DNA of 52,441 bases from SZUA-430 sp964547645 (GTDB lineage Bacteria; Pseudomonadota; Alphaproteobacteria; Micropepsales; Micropepsaceae), in the NCBI GenBank assembly GCA_964547645.1, contig CAZJOM010000020.1, forward strand, positions 1 through 52,441, read 5' to 3'. Shown piece by piece: positions 34,173-42,288 of this stretch; within the stretch, counting starts at the first letter, position 1; every line of letters begins with the position of its first letter. The translations under genes were made by a program, and so were the position numbers. The notes under the pieces are model-generated. The model was not told the origin of the DNA. It searched no databases and was given only the letters and a program-made list of their open reading frames with translations.

Positions 34173-35960
34173 TTACAACCTCACCTCGCCCGCCGCGATG
34201 CGGTCGTGGAGCTCGGGCGTCAACGGAACGTATTGGCTGTCGACAGGGTCAAGGAAGTAGAGCGGGTCTTTGACGACGCGGGGGTCGTAGCCTTCCTTCA
34301 CGAGTTCGACTTTGCGGTGCTTGAATGTCCCGGTGATTTCGATTTCGGGCTGTAGGCGCAGGAAGATCGGGCGGGCATAGGCGGCCAGGTTCTTTTCCAA
34401 GTGAGTCTTGAACTTCGCGAGGTCGAGTTGGCCGGCGGCCACGAGCGCCGCCATGCCGGCGCGGCCGTCGGTGCCGGGTACTTTGACGCCGTAGACGTTC
34501 GCTTCCTTCACGCCGGGATAGGTCGAGATCGCTTCGGCGACTTCGCTGGTCGCCACGTTTTCGCCCTTCCAGCGGAACGTGTCGCCGATGCGGTCGATGA
34601 AGTAGAAGTATCCGGTCTTGTCGCGCTTTAAGAGGTCGCCGGTGCGGAACCAGGCGTCGTTCTTCTCGAAGACGTTTCGGAGTATTTTCTTTTCCGTGTC
34701 GGTGCCTTTCGAATAGCCTTCGAAGCGACCGCGCTCCTCGTCAATTTTGCCGATGGCCTCGCCCACTTCGCCGGGCTTGCATTCGATGCAGAAGCCCTTG
34801 GCGTCGCGGATCGGTTCTTCCTTGTCGATATCGAATTGCACGAGGCGCGTCTTCAGCACGTTGCGCATGTAGTTCGGGATGCGGCCGATGGAGCCTACCT
34901 TGCCGTCCATGTTGACGAGCGCGACGTTGCCTTCGGTGGCACCGTAGAACTCGATGATGTGCGGGATTTTGAAGCGCGACTTGAAGGCGGGCCAAATTTC
35001 CGGCCGCAATCCGTTGCCCATGACAACGCGCAGTTTGTGCTTGCGCTCGAGCGGATGGGCGGGCGAGTTCAAGAGATAGCGACAGAGTTCGCCGATGTAT
35101 TCGAACTGCGTCGCGCCGTACTTCGCGCAGTCGTCCCAGAATTGGGTGGCGGAAAATTTCCGGCGGATGATCACCGAGCCACCAACGGTCAAGGTCGAGC
35201 CGATCGCGCAGACCCCACCGGCCGAGTGATATAGCGGCAGCACGACGTACATGCGGTCGCGCTCCGTCGATTTCATCGCAGAGGCGAAGGAATGCATCAT
35301 GTTTTGGATGCGCAGGTGGCTCATGTTCGCGGCCTTGGGCAGGCCGGTGGTGCCGCTGGTGTAGATGAAGAAGCACTTGTCGTTCGCGGTCATGCCGGCG
35401 CGAACGTCCTTCGGCAGCGGCTCGCCTGATTGAGGGTTCAAGATGCGGTCGAGGTCTTCGGTCCCTTGCACCGTGCCGCCGGTGGTCCAGACCTTCGGGC
35501 GTTCTTGCAGATCGTCGATGCAGGTCGCGTAGTTGTCGGCGAGTTCGGCGCCCATGATGAGGTTCTTGGCACCGGAGATTGAGAGACTGTGCGCCAGCGC
35601 CTTTTCGCGGAGGTTCGTGTTGATGAGAGCCACCGCCACGCCGATCTTGACCATGCCGGTCCAAGCGAAGAGGTATTCGGGGCGATTTTCCATCAAGAGC
35701 GCCACGGCATCGCCGCGCTTCAGTCCGATCGATTGAGCCCAGCGGGCGTACTTATTCGCCTGCGCGTCGTATTCGGCATAAGTGTAACGCTTGTCTTCGA
35801 AGTAGATCGCGACGTTGCGGCCACGGGTCGCCGCCCAGTGCTCGATGATGTCCGCGAGTGTGCTTGGCGAGTCGGGCTTGAGCTTTCCGACCTTTCGCAG
35901 AAGGCGGCTCATACTGCCGAAGAAGCGCAATTCGCGCGCGACCGGTTCGAATAGACCCAC
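34173..35960 (-). CDS. FATP/FadD6-type very-long-chain acyl-CoA synthetase
   Basis: A 595-residue adenylate-forming ligase of the fatty-acid transport protein branch. Motifs: FIYTSGTTGLPKAANMSH, EFYGATEGNVALVN (the FATP signature), FRTGDLL, and FYFIDRIGDTFRWKGENVATSEV. It activates long or very-long-chain acids to CoA esters at the membrane. A GTG start at 35960 is chosen because AAGGGGAG lies six bases upstream and the product begins GLFEPVARELRF as in relatives; the frame is open further to 36092. It is convergent with the monooxygenase and divergent from the TusA-like gene. Confidence 0.9.
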   Translation of the reverse strand: MGLFEPVARELRFFGSMSRLLRKVGKLKPDSPSTLADIIEHWAATRGRNVAIYFEDKRYTYAEYDAQANKYARWAQSIGLKRGDAVALLMENRPEYLFAWTGMVKIGVAVALINTNLREKALAHSLSISGAKNLIMGAELADNYATCIDDLQERPKVWTTGGTVQGTEDLDRILNPQSGEPLPKDVRAGMTANDKCFFIYTSGTTGLPKAANMSHLRIQNMMHSFASAMKSTERDRMYVVLPLYHSAGGVCAIGSTLTVGGSVIIRRKFSATQFWDDCAKYGATQFEYIGELCRYLLNSPAHPLERKHKLRVVMGNGLRPEIWPAFKSRFKIPHIIEFYGATEGNVALVNMDGKVGSIGRIPNYMRNVLKTRLVQFDIDKEEPIRDAKGFCIECKPGEVGEAIGKIDEERGRFEGYSKGTDTEKKILRNVFEKNDAWFRTGDLLKRDKTGYFYFIDRIGDTFRWKGENVATSEVAEAISTYPGVKEANVYGVKVPGTDGRAGMAALVAAGQLDLAKFKTHLEKNLAAYARPIFLRLQPEIEITGTFKHRKVELVKEGYDPRVVKDPLYFLDPVDSQYVPLTPELHDRIAAGEVRL

Positions 35961-36111
35961 AGATGCTCCCCTTCGCGGCGCTTGACGGCCGCGGCTTCGA
36001 CGGTTGCCATATTGGACGAACGCCGAATTCCGGTATGAAATCGGCTGGCGTCGGCGCCCACGCGAAATAGGGCCGCCACGCGGAGCGGTCAAGCGAAGGT
36101 CTCAAGGTTGG

Positions 36112-36369
36112 ATGGAAAAAGAGAACGACGCCTGGGCGAAGGCGGAGGTCTTGGACCTAAGGGGCCTCAAATGCCCCCTGCCCTCATTGATGACGGAGAA
36201 GGCACTGCGCGCGATGGTGCCGGGCGCTGTGGTGGCGGTGACGGTGACGGATCCAATGGCGCCACTGGACCTCAGGCATCTTTGCCAGACACAGGGGCAC
36301 AGTTTCTTGGCGGAACGAGCGGCTGATGGCGCGACGAGGCAACTCTTGATCCGGCGGGGACCTGCCTAA
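36112..36369 (+). CDS. TusA/SirA-family small sulfur-carrier-like protein
   Basis: An 85-residue protein with the family's beta-alpha fold and the key motif LDLRGLKCPLPSLMTEKAL (Cys21 in CPLP). Family members carry persulfide sulfur on this Cys for tRNA thiolation, cofactor or sulfur-oxidation pathways. DPMAPLDLRHLCQTQGHSF is the usual second half. ATG at 36112 is used; an upstream open frame is not supported. It is followed by a strong hairpin at 36375-36422. The gene is a single unit, so the pathway cannot be told from context. Confidence 0.88.
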   Translation: MEKENDAWAKAEVLDLRGLKCPLPSLMTEKALRAMVPGAVVAVTVTDPMAPLDLRHLCQTQGHSFLAERAADGATRQLLIRRGPA

Positions 36370-36374
36370 AAGCT

Positions 36375-36422
36375 AAGGGCCTCGCCACCGGTTCGGGCGG
36401 CAAGGCCCTTGTTGGGCTTTTT
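36375..36422. terminator. Terminator with two alternative stems
   Basis: AAGGGCCT (36375-36382) pairs with AGGCCCTT (36403-36410) to give an 8-bp stem with a further GC-rich inner stem. Overlapping it, AAGGCCC (36402-36408) can pair with GGGCTTT (36414-36420) across a TTGTT loop, followed by T residues: a classic intrinsic terminator for the TusA-like gene. The larger stem can also work on the minus strand, downstream of the two micro-ORFs. The two stems are mutually exclusive. Confidence 0.7.
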
Positions 36423-36437
36423 CATGGACGGCCGGCT

Positions 36438-36536
36438 TTACGCGAAAAGCGACGAACCAACCGACAAGGCGGCGATGCCGACGAACAACGCGATCGCGAG
36501 TGCGGACATCTGGATGGCTGTGGTCAAGGTTTGCAT
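36438..36536 (-). CDS. Micro-ORF B, 32-residue hydrophobic peptide
   Basis: The peptide begins MQTLTTAIQMSALAIALF and ends SLFA, a single predicted membrane helix with few charged residues. The ATG is preceded by AGGAGAGACCCAA, an excellent ribosome site at good spacing. It lies 43 bp downstream of micro-ORF A, whose leader is nearly identical (GGAGAGACC then CA-ATG). The stop is just upstream of the bidirectional hairpin at 36375-36422. I do not recognise the family. It resembles small membrane peptides or type I toxin-like peptides in size only; no antisense RNA is evident. Confidence 0.55.
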   Translation of the reverse strand: MQTLTTAIQMSALAIALFVGIAALSVGSSLFA

Positions 36537-36579
36537 TTGGGTCTCTCCTGAGAAGTATTCTTGCGGGGGGCGAATTTCT

Positions 36580-36684
36580 TTAGGCCACGAGGGCCAGGGC
36601 TTGGACCGGCATGGCGAGCGAGAACGCCGCGTAGGTGGCGACGGCGACTGCCGACCATTCGATCATCACTGTGAGCGTCCTCAT
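36580..36684 (-). CDS. Micro-ORF A, 34-residue hydrophobic peptide
   Basis: The peptide begins MRTLTVMIEWSAVAVATY and ends ALALVA, largely hydrophobic with one likely membrane helix. AGAGGAGAGACCGCA precedes the ATG, a strong ribosome site shared in sequence with micro-ORF B. Both peptides start M-x-T-L-T, suggesting tandem duplication and divergence. A candidate promoter (TTGAAT-N17-GATACT, minus strand, 36787-36759) lies upstream in an A/T-rich stretch. Function unknown. Such peptides are usually missed by gene callers because of length. Confidence 0.55.
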   Translation of the reverse strand: MRTLTVMIEWSAVAVATYAAFSLAMPVQALALVA

Positions 36685-36758
36685 TGCGGTCTCTCCTCTT
36701 TCATCCTGTCGGCCCTGTGGTCCTGCGGGCCGGCCGGTTGTCCCTTGCTGATGGACTA

Positions 36759-36804
36759 GTATCTGGTTTGCACTACTGATAATTCAACTGCACTATTTGC
36801 ATAC
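36759..36804 (-). promoter_or_regulatory. Candidate promoter with TGCACTA direct repeats
   Basis: On the minus strand TTGAAT (36787-36782) and GATACT (36764-36759) are spaced 17 bp and could be -35 and -10 boxes for the micro-ORF transcript. On the plus strand TGCACTA occurs at 36769-36775 and 36789-36795, exactly 20 bp apart (two helical turns), with TGCATAC following at 36798. The repeats bracket the -35 box, which suits a regulator bound to one DNA face. Both elements are inferred. Confidence 0.45.
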
Positions 36805-36899
36805 TAGGTCTGCCGTTCATGCATGCCTCGTTTCCGTCACAATATTTCCTAGCAAAATCAGTCTCTTAGATATTTCTGAGGGGTAACCGCTTGTTAATC

Positions 36900-36939
36900 T
36901 TGTTCACGAGGGCGATAGGTGTTATTTAATGACCAGTCA
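36900..36939 (+). promoter_or_regulatory. Promoter and TetR operator of the second exporter operon
   Basis: TTGTTC (36900-36905), 17-bp spacer, TATTTA (36923-36928) form a plausible sigma-70 promoter. The palindrome TGAC-CA-GTCA (36930-36939), with looser TAA/TTA flanks, sits just after the -10 at the expected transcription start. This is the common place and sequence type for TetR autorepression. The TetR start codon is at 36960. Confidence 0.65.
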
Positions 36940-36959
36940 GTTATTTACTAAGATCAGAG

Positions 36960-37595
36960 ATGTCGACCGCCCGATCACAGCGCTGGCAGAGACGAAAGGA
37001 GGCACGCCCCGCGGAGCTTCTGGATGCGGCGTTGGCGGAGTTCTTCGAGAAGGGATTTGCGGCCGCGCGGCTTGAGGACATCGCCACGCGGGCCGGGGTG
37101 AGCAAAGGCACGATCTACCTCTACTTCAGCAGCAAGGAAGAGGTGTTCGAGGCGCTGGTGCGTGCGATCCCGCAGCCGAACGTCGAACAGATCCGTGCGA
37201 TCGCAGCCGATCCGTCGTTGCCGGCCGACGCACTGCTGGAGAGGGTGCTGCGTTTCATGGGCGGCGTTCTGCAGGACGAGCGGATGATGAAGTTCCCGCG
37301 ACTCGTCATCGGCGAAGCCGGACGGTTTCCGAAACTGGCCGAGACCTATAAGCGCGAGATCATCTCGCGCGGTGCGAGCGTTATCACCGGAATCATCGAA
37401 CGCGGGATCGCGCAGGGACGCTTTCGACCGGTCGATCCGCTGCGCGCGGCGTATGCCGCCATCACGCCGGTCCTTTTCGTCGCCATTTGGCGGACAACTT
37501 TTGAGGATCCCGGCGCACCGCTCGACGGGCCGGCGTTCATCGATCAGCACATCCAGACTTTTTTGCGTGGCATCGGACGTGGGGTTGAGCCATGA
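36960..37595 (+). CDS. TetR family repressor of the adjacent ABC exporter
   Basis: A 211-residue TetR protein. The DNA-binding helix-turn-helix is IATRAGVSKGTIYLYFSSKEEVF (about residues 41-63), preceded by a basic N terminus. The C-terminal domain resembles the TetR_C group found with efflux operons. It is first in a four-gene operon and overlaps the adaptor gene by ATGA (37592-37595). A likely own-operator palindrome is at 36930-36939. It probably senses a toxic compound exported by the pump. Confidence 0.93.
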   Translation: MSTARSQRWQRRKEARPAELLDAALAEFFEKGFAAARLEDIATRAGVSKGTIYLYFSSKEEVFEALVRAIPQPNVEQIRAIAADPSLPADALLERVLRFMGGVLQDERMMKFPRLVIGEAGRFPKLAETYKREIISRGASVITGIIERGIAQGRFRPVDPLRAAYAAITPVLFVAIWRTTFEDPGAPLDGPAFIDQHIQTFLRGIGRGVEP

Positions 37596-38533
37596 AACGT
37601 TTCGTTGGACTTTTGATTGCCGCTCTCGCGCTTGCGGGCTGCGGCCGCGAACCGCCGAAAGCCGTTAGCGGCTATGCCGAGGGCGAGTACGTATATGTCG
37701 GTGCGCCGGAAGGCGGCTGGGTCACCCAAGTCGCCGTGCAGCGCGGTATGACGGTGAAGCCCGGTGACGTGCTCTTTGTGCTCGACGGCGAGGCGCAAGT
37801 GGCGCAACGCGAGCAGGCGGCGGCGCAGTTGGCTCAGGCGCAAGCGCAACTTGCCAACGCGCAGAAGGGCCGTCGGCCCGATGAGATCGAGGCATTGCTC
37901 GCCGCCATCGGCCAGGCGCGCGCGAGTTTGTCTGTCGCCGAGGCCGAGCTGAAGCGGGCGACCGACTTGAAGAAGCGCGGCTTCGTTTCGCAAAGCGCGC
38001 TCGACACGAGGCAAGCGCAACGCGATGTTGCTGCGCAACAGCTGCGGCAGACGGAAGCGAATTTGGCGTTGGCTCGTAAGGGCGCGCGCAACGATGAGAT
38101 CGCGGCGGCACAGGCGAATGTTGCGGCGGCGCAAGCGGCTCTTGGGCGCGCGGAATACGCGCTCAGCCAAAGGCGGATCGTCGCCAAAGTGGGTGGGCGC
38201 GTGGAAGATACGCTGCGGCGTGCCGGCGAGTTCGTGCCACCAGGCGGCGCTGTCGTACAGCTATTGCCGCCGAAAAACGTGAAGATCCGCTTCTTCGTGC
38301 CGGAGGAGCTGCGCGCGAAGTTCGGCGTCGGCACAGTCGTCGACGTGAGTTGCGATGCGTGCGCGCGCGGTATCAAAGCGCGGGTGACGTTCCTCTCATC
38401 CAGCGCCGAGTACACGCCGCCCGTGATTTACAGCGTCGGCTCGCGCGAGAAGCTGGTTTGGATGGTCGAGGCCGTGCCGGAGGGCGCCGTTCGATTGAGC
38501 CCCGGCCAACCGCTCGACGTGGCGATGCCGTGA
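37592..38533 (+). CDS. HlyD-family adaptor lipoprotein (YbhG-like)
   Basis: A 313-residue periplasmic adaptor with a lipoprotein signal: LIAALALAGC with Cys17 as the lipidation site. Lipoyl half motifs flank a long Ala/Gln-rich coiled-coil hairpin (about 65-190: AAAQLAQAQAQLANAQ and similar). The ARKGARNDEI and KGRRPDEIEAL repeats are typical of the YbhG-like group. It connects the ABC-2 permease to the outer membrane. It overlaps the ATPase start by GTGA. Confidence 0.92.
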   Translation: MKRFVGLLIAALALAGCGREPPKAVSGYAEGEYVYVGAPEGGWVTQVAVQRGMTVKPGDVLFVLDGEAQVAQREQAAAQLAQAQAQLANAQKGRRPDEIEALLAAIGQARASLSVAEAELKRATDLKKRGFVSQSALDTRQAQRDVAAQQLRQTEANLALARKGARNDEIAAAQANVAAAQAALGRAEYALSQRRIVAKVGGRVEDTLRRAGEFVPPGGAVVQLLPPKNVKIRFFVPEELRAKFGVGTVVDVSCDACARGIKARVTFLSSSAEYTPPVIYSVGSREKLVWMVEAVPEGAVRLSPGQPLDVAMP

Positions 38534-39459
38534 GCGGTGCACTTGCCATCGACGTTGCCGATCTGACGAAGACGTTCGGCAGCCGAACGGTCGTCGACAA
38601 GTTCTCCATTCAAGTGCCCAAGGGCCAGGTGTGGGGATTCCTGGGGCCGAACGGCAGCGGCAAGACGACCACGATCCGTATGCTTTGCGGACTGCTTTTG
38701 CCCGATAGCGGAACCGGGACATGCCTTGGCTACGACATCAAACGCGATGCAGCGGCGATCAAGCGCAATGTCGGCTACATGACGCAGAAGTTTTCGTTCT
38801 ACGATGACCTCTCGATCCGCGAGAATTTGGACTTCGTGGCGCGCGTCTACGAAATGGACGACCGCGTGAAGGTCGTCGATCAGGCGATCGACCGGCTGGG
38901 ATTGAAGGCGCGCCAACAGCAACTGGCGGGCACGCTGTCAGGCGGTTGGAAGCAACGCTTGGCGTTGGCTGCCTGCATTTTGCACCGGCCGCAGTTGTTG
39001 CTCCTCGACGAGCCGACAGCCGGCGTCGATCCGCAAGCGCGGCGCGACTTCTGGGATGAGATTCATCAGCTGGCGGCGCAGGGGCTGACGGTTCTCGTGT
39101 CCACGCACTACATGGATGAAGCGGAGCGCTGCGACCGGATCGTCTATCTCGCCTACGGCACCGTACTGGCGCGCGGCACGGTCGCGGAGGTGTTGGCAAG
39201 CTCGAATCTCGTCACTTGGATCGTCACCGGCGAGGACGTGCGCACCCTTGCCAGCGCGCTGCACGGGGTTGCCGGGATCGACCAAGTGTCTGTGTTCGGC
39301 GTGACGCTCCACGTGAGCGGCACTGACGCGGCGGCGCTGGAACAGGCGATCGCGCCGTTCCGCACGCGCCCCGGCTTTACCTGGGAGCGCGCGAACCCGA
39401 GCCTTGAAGACGTCTTCATCCATTTGATGGCGCCCTTTCGCGAACGGACGACGGGGTAA
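38530..39459 (+). CDS. ABC transporter ATP-binding protein (YbhF-like, single ATPase)
   Basis: A 309-residue ATPase. Walker A is GPNGSGKTTTIR, the Q loop is MTQKFSFYDDLSI, the signature is LSGGWKQRLALAACI, Walker B is LLLLDEPTAGVD, and the switch His is in STHYMDEAERCD. The C-terminal extension (about 225-309) is usual for drug-type exporters. E. coli YbhF has two fused ATPase domains whereas this has one, so it should dimerise. The GTG start (38530) overlaps the adaptor stop; longer open frame upstream is rejected. Confidence 0.93.
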   Translation: MSGALAIDVADLTKTFGSRTVVDKFSIQVPKGQVWGFLGPNGSGKTTTIRMLCGLLLPDSGTGTCLGYDIKRDAAAIKRNVGYMTQKFSFYDDLSIRENLDFVARVYEMDDRVKVVDQAIDRLGLKARQQQLAGTLSGGWKQRLALAACILHRPQLLLLDEPTAGVDPQARRDFWDEIHQLAAQGLTVLVSTHYMDEAERCDRIVYLAYGTVLARGTVAEVLASSNLVTWIVTGEDVRTLASALHGVAGIDQVSVFGVTLHVSGTDAAALEQAIAPFRTRPGFTWERANPSLEDVFIHLMAPFRERTTG

Positions 39460-39464
39460 GAACG

Positions 39465-40598
39465 ATGCTTGGCATTTCGCTGCAGCGCATCTTTGCCGTG
39501 GTCCTGAAAGAGCTCATTCAGATGCGGCGAGACCGGTTGACATTCGGGATGATCCTCGGGATCCCGGTCGTGCAGCTGATGCTCTTCGGGTACGCGATCA
39601 ATTCAGATCCGAAACATTTGCCGACGGCGCTCAACGTGCAGGACCAGAGCGTCTATTCGCGCACCCTCATCGCTGCGTTGCAGAACTCCGACTATTTCCG
39701 CATCGAGCACGTCATTAACGGCGAGAAAGCCGGGCACGACTTGTTGGCCAGCGGCGAGGTCGCGTTCGTGGTGACAGTGCCGCCAGACTTTTCACGCGCG
39801 CTGGCGCGTGGCGACCGGCCTCAGCTTTTGATCGAAGCCGACGCCAGCGATCCCTCTGCCGCGGCAAATGCGGTCGCCGCGATTTCTCAACTGCCGGCCA
39901 AAGTTTTCAATCGCGAACTTTCCGGCACGCTTTCTCCGCTGCGACCGACGCCACCGCCGTTCGAGGTGGTGGTGCATCGGCGCTATAACCCGGAAGGCAT
40001 CTCGGCCTACAACGTCGTGCCGGGTCTGATCGGCGTCATTTTGACAATGATGATGGTTTTGATCACGGCGCTCGCCGTCACGCGCGAGGTCGAACGCGGG
40101 ACGATGGAAAACCTACTTGCCATGCCGCTCCAGCCGTTCGAGGTGATGATCGGCAAGATTCTGCCCAACATTCTCGTTGGCTACATTCAAGCCAGCGTCA
40201 TATTCATTGCCGCACGGCTGCTGTTCGGCGTGCCGATGCTTGGCTCCTATCTCGACCTGTCGGTGGTGATTGCCGCCTTCATCGCAGCGAACCTTGCGAT
40301 CGGGTTCACGATTTCGACGGTCGCCGCCAATCAGCTGCAGGCAATGCAGATGACAGTGTTTTTTTTCCTGCCGTCCATTTTGCTGTCCGGTTTCATGTTT
40401 CCGTTCCGCGGCATGCCCGAGTGGGCGCAGTGGATCGGTTCGATCCTGCCGAACACGCATTTCATGCGCATCGTGCGCGGCGTGATGCTGAAAGGCAGCG
40501 GGCTTGGCGAGATGCTGAGCGACCTATGGCCGTTGCTCGCGTTCATGATTGGCGCAATGGCGATCGCCCTGCTGAGATATCGACGGACGTTGGATTAG
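39465..40598 (+). CDS. ABC-2 type permease (YbhS/YbhR-like)
   Basis: A 377-residue inner-membrane permease: one helix near the N terminus after KELIQMRRDRLTF, a periplasmic domain (about 45-175), then five helices with VTREVERGTMENLLAMPLQP, the hallmark loop of the ABC-2 drug-exporter group. Only one permease gene is present, so a homodimer is expected, unlike the E. coli YbhR/YbhS heterodimer. It is the last gene of the TetR operon. The export substrate is unknown. Confidence 0.93.
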   Translation: MLGISLQRIFAVVLKELIQMRRDRLTFGMILGIPVVQLMLFGYAINSDPKHLPTALNVQDQSVYSRTLIAALQNSDYFRIEHVINGEKAGHDLLASGEVAFVVTVPPDFSRALARGDRPQLLIEADASDPSAAANAVAAISQLPAKVFNRELSGTLSPLRPTPPPFEVVVHRRYNPEGISAYNVVPGLIGVILTMMMVLITALAVTREVERGTMENLLAMPLQPFEVMIGKILPNILVGYIQASVIFIAARLLFGVPMLGSYLDLSVVIAAFIAANLAIGFTISTVAANQLQAMQMTVFFFLPSILLSGFMFPFRGMPEWAQWIGSILPNTHFMRIVRGVMLKGSGLGEMLSDLWPLLAFMIGAMAIALLRYRRTLD

Positions 40599-40813
40599 AG
40601 CGGCTAGGAGGGATTCAGGCGTGGCTCTCGCGCGTTCAGTTAGGACCAAATTCCCTGGGGATAGCCGTGTTTACCGGATGGAAACCAAGGCGAAATGCGG
40701 GAATGGCGCAATCGCTGGTCTGTTGCAGTTTGAATTAAAACCGCCTTCACATTCGAACCGCGCTTCAAAGGGGGGCCGTCGAAGATGCCCCCGAACGCTT
40801 GGTGGAGGTTTTC

Positions 40814-40879
40814 ATGCGCCGGTATGTGCAAGTCCCCGCGGTTTCGAAGCAGGCTCTTTTGTTGAGCTTGGGCGGTTAG
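40814..40879 (+). CDS. Possible 21-residue leader peptide upstream of the CHAP-like lipoprotein
   Basis: A short frame beginning MRRYVQVPAVSK, preceded by GGAGG at five-base spacing. Its TAG stop lies four bases before the ATG of the lipoprotein gene, which has no good ribosome site of its own. The arrangement suggests translational coupling through a leader peptide. There is no other evidence that it is translated, and it may be a chance frame. Confidence 0.35.
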   Translation: MRRYVQVPAVSKQALLLSLGG

Positions 40880-40883
40880 AGTC

Positions 40884-41414
40884 ATGCGCGCGGCACCTCT
40901 TTTCGCGGCGGTTTTGGCGCTCGGCCTGGCCGGGTGCGGGTCTGGTTTTGACGATCCGGGGCCGATCACTTGGAATAATACTGGTGCCAAACCCCGCATC
41001 CTGCGAAACGGCGAGCCGTTACAATGCGTTCCCTATGCGCGGAACGTGTCGGGGGTGCAGATTTTTGGCGACGCCTATACCTGGTGGGAAAAGGCGGCTG
41101 GGCGGTTCGACCGGTCCGAGACACCTGAGATCGGGGCGGTCATGGTCATGAAGGCCTATCAGAACGAACAGCGCGGGCATGTGGCCGTGGTGCGGCGGGT
41201 CGTGAACGAGCGCGAGATCGTGGTCGACCATGCCAACTGGTTGAACAAGGGCGAGATTGGGCTCGACAATCCGGTCTTGGACGTGTCCGAAGACAACGAC
41301 TGGTCAGCGGTCCGGGTTTGGTATGCGCCAGGGGGCCATTACGGCGGCCGGGTGTACGAAGTTCAGGGCTTCATTTTGGGCCCGTCCGAGCTTCAGCGTG
41401 TCGCGGCACGCTGA
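40884..41414 (+). CDS. CHAP-like cysteine-peptidase lipoprotein, copy 1
   Basis: A 176-residue lipoprotein: signal ALGLAGC with lipid Cys18. The mature part matches a CHAP/NlpC-like fold: Cys48 in LQCVPYAR, His99 in RGHVAVV, and the polar DHANW (115-119) as third catalytic group. Such domains cut peptidoglycan peptides or amide bonds, usually in the periplasm. It is about 50 residues shorter than its neighbour (41605-42288) in the N-terminal linker. The in-frame region upstream of this ATG is closed by a stop at 40863. Confidence 0.83.
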   Translation: MRAAPLFAAVLALGLAGCGSGFDDPGPITWNNTGAKPRILRNGEPLQCVPYARNVSGVQIFGDAYTWWEKAAGRFDRSETPEIGAVMVMKAYQNEQRGHVAVVRRVVNEREIVVDHANWLNKGEIGLDNPVLDVSEDNDWSAVRVWYAPGGHYGGRVYEVQGFILGPSELQRVAAR

Positions 41415-41453
41415 TTTCGTTCACACACTCCGACAGCTTGTAGTACTTCGCGA

Positions 41454-41468
41454 CCCACATATTGTGGG
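41454..41468. promoter_or_regulatory. Palindrome between the two CHAP-like genes
   Basis: CCCACA-TAT-TGTGGG, perfect six-base arms. It lies 40 bp after the first lipoprotein stop and about 140 bp before the second lipoprotein start, within an otherwise non-coding gap. It is a candidate operator or small hairpin; no U-tract follows. Confidence 0.4.
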
Positions 41469-41604
41469 CCGGTGGCGGATTTTGGCCAAATCTAGCCCTA
41501 AAAGTTAATGGTAATACATCATTAAGTTGACTCCCTCAGCCTGTGGCGCGAGGAAGCCCGGACGGATGGGTTTCCGGTTCTCGGAAGTCGAGGGAGTGTA
41601 TCGG

Positions 41605-42288
41605 TTGCGAAATAGTACGCCACGTTGTCTCGCGGCACTCGTTTTAGCCGGCGTCAGTCTTGCCGGGTGCGGGACGTTGTCATCGAACACTTCGACTTCA
41701 TTCGTCGACGGCGGTTCGTCTCGACTGGACATTATTCCGTCCTTCTTGCGCGGGTCTGTGGACAGCGAAGAGACCGTTGAGCTTTCGACGTCTGCCCCCC
41801 GGCCGGAGCCGTTGGGCGGCGAGGCGCTGTTGGCCGGGGTACGGCCTCAGATTCTTGACCCGAAGGCACCCCTGGAGTGCGTGCCGTTTGCCCGCGACGC
41901 ATCGGGGATCGCAATCCGCGGGAACGCTAATCGCTGGTGGCAACTGGCCAAAGGCAAGTACACCCGCTCGCGCCGCCCGGACGAGGGGGCTGTGTTCGTG
42001 ATGAAGGGCTACCAGACCAATCGCCGGGGTCATGTCGCCGTGGTGCGGCAGGTTCTGGATGACCGGACGATCGTGGTCGATCATGCGAACTGGGGCAATG
42101 ACGGGCGCATTTATCTGAGCGCCCCGATCCGCGACGAAAGCCCCAAGAACGATTGGAGCAAGGTTCGGGTTTGGTACACGCCGACCGGCCAATGGGGACG
42201 GCGCATCTATCGCGCTAAGGGCTTCATTCTGCCGACGACAGCGGTCGCGGGCTCGAACATCAGCAGCGTGGTTTCAGGCAGCTACTGA
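41605..42288 (+). CDS. CHAP-like cysteine-peptidase lipoprotein, copy 2
   Basis: A 227-residue paralogue of the preceding gene. The TTG start at 41605 is chosen because GAGGGAG (41590-41596) is 8 nt upstream and the product then begins directly with a lipoprotein signal ending GVSLAGC (Cys22); the frame is open back to 41527. After a Ser-rich linker comes the CHAP-like domain with Cys92 (LECVPFAR), His143 (RGHVAVV) and DHANW (159-163). The two domains share most motifs, including DNDW/KNDW and VRVWY. The last 15 bp overlap the convergent hybrid-kinase gene. Confidence 0.83.
   Translation: MRNSTPRCLAALVLAGVSLAGCGTLSSNTSTSFVDGGSSRLDIIPSFLRGSVDSEETVELSTSAPRPEPLGGEALLAGVRPQILDPKAPLECVPFARDASGIAIRGNANRWWQLAKGKYTRSRRPDEGAVFVMKGYQTNRRGHVAVVRQVLDDRTIVVDHANWGNDGRIYLSAPIRDESPKNDWSKVRVWYTPTGQWGRRIYRAKGFILPTTAVAGSNISSVVSGSY

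Noticed and set aside
36409..36759. 116-codon plus-strand frame near the micro-ORFs
   Set aside because: Starts within the TusA terminator hairpin with no ribosome site; the opposite-strand micro-ORFs have much better signals.
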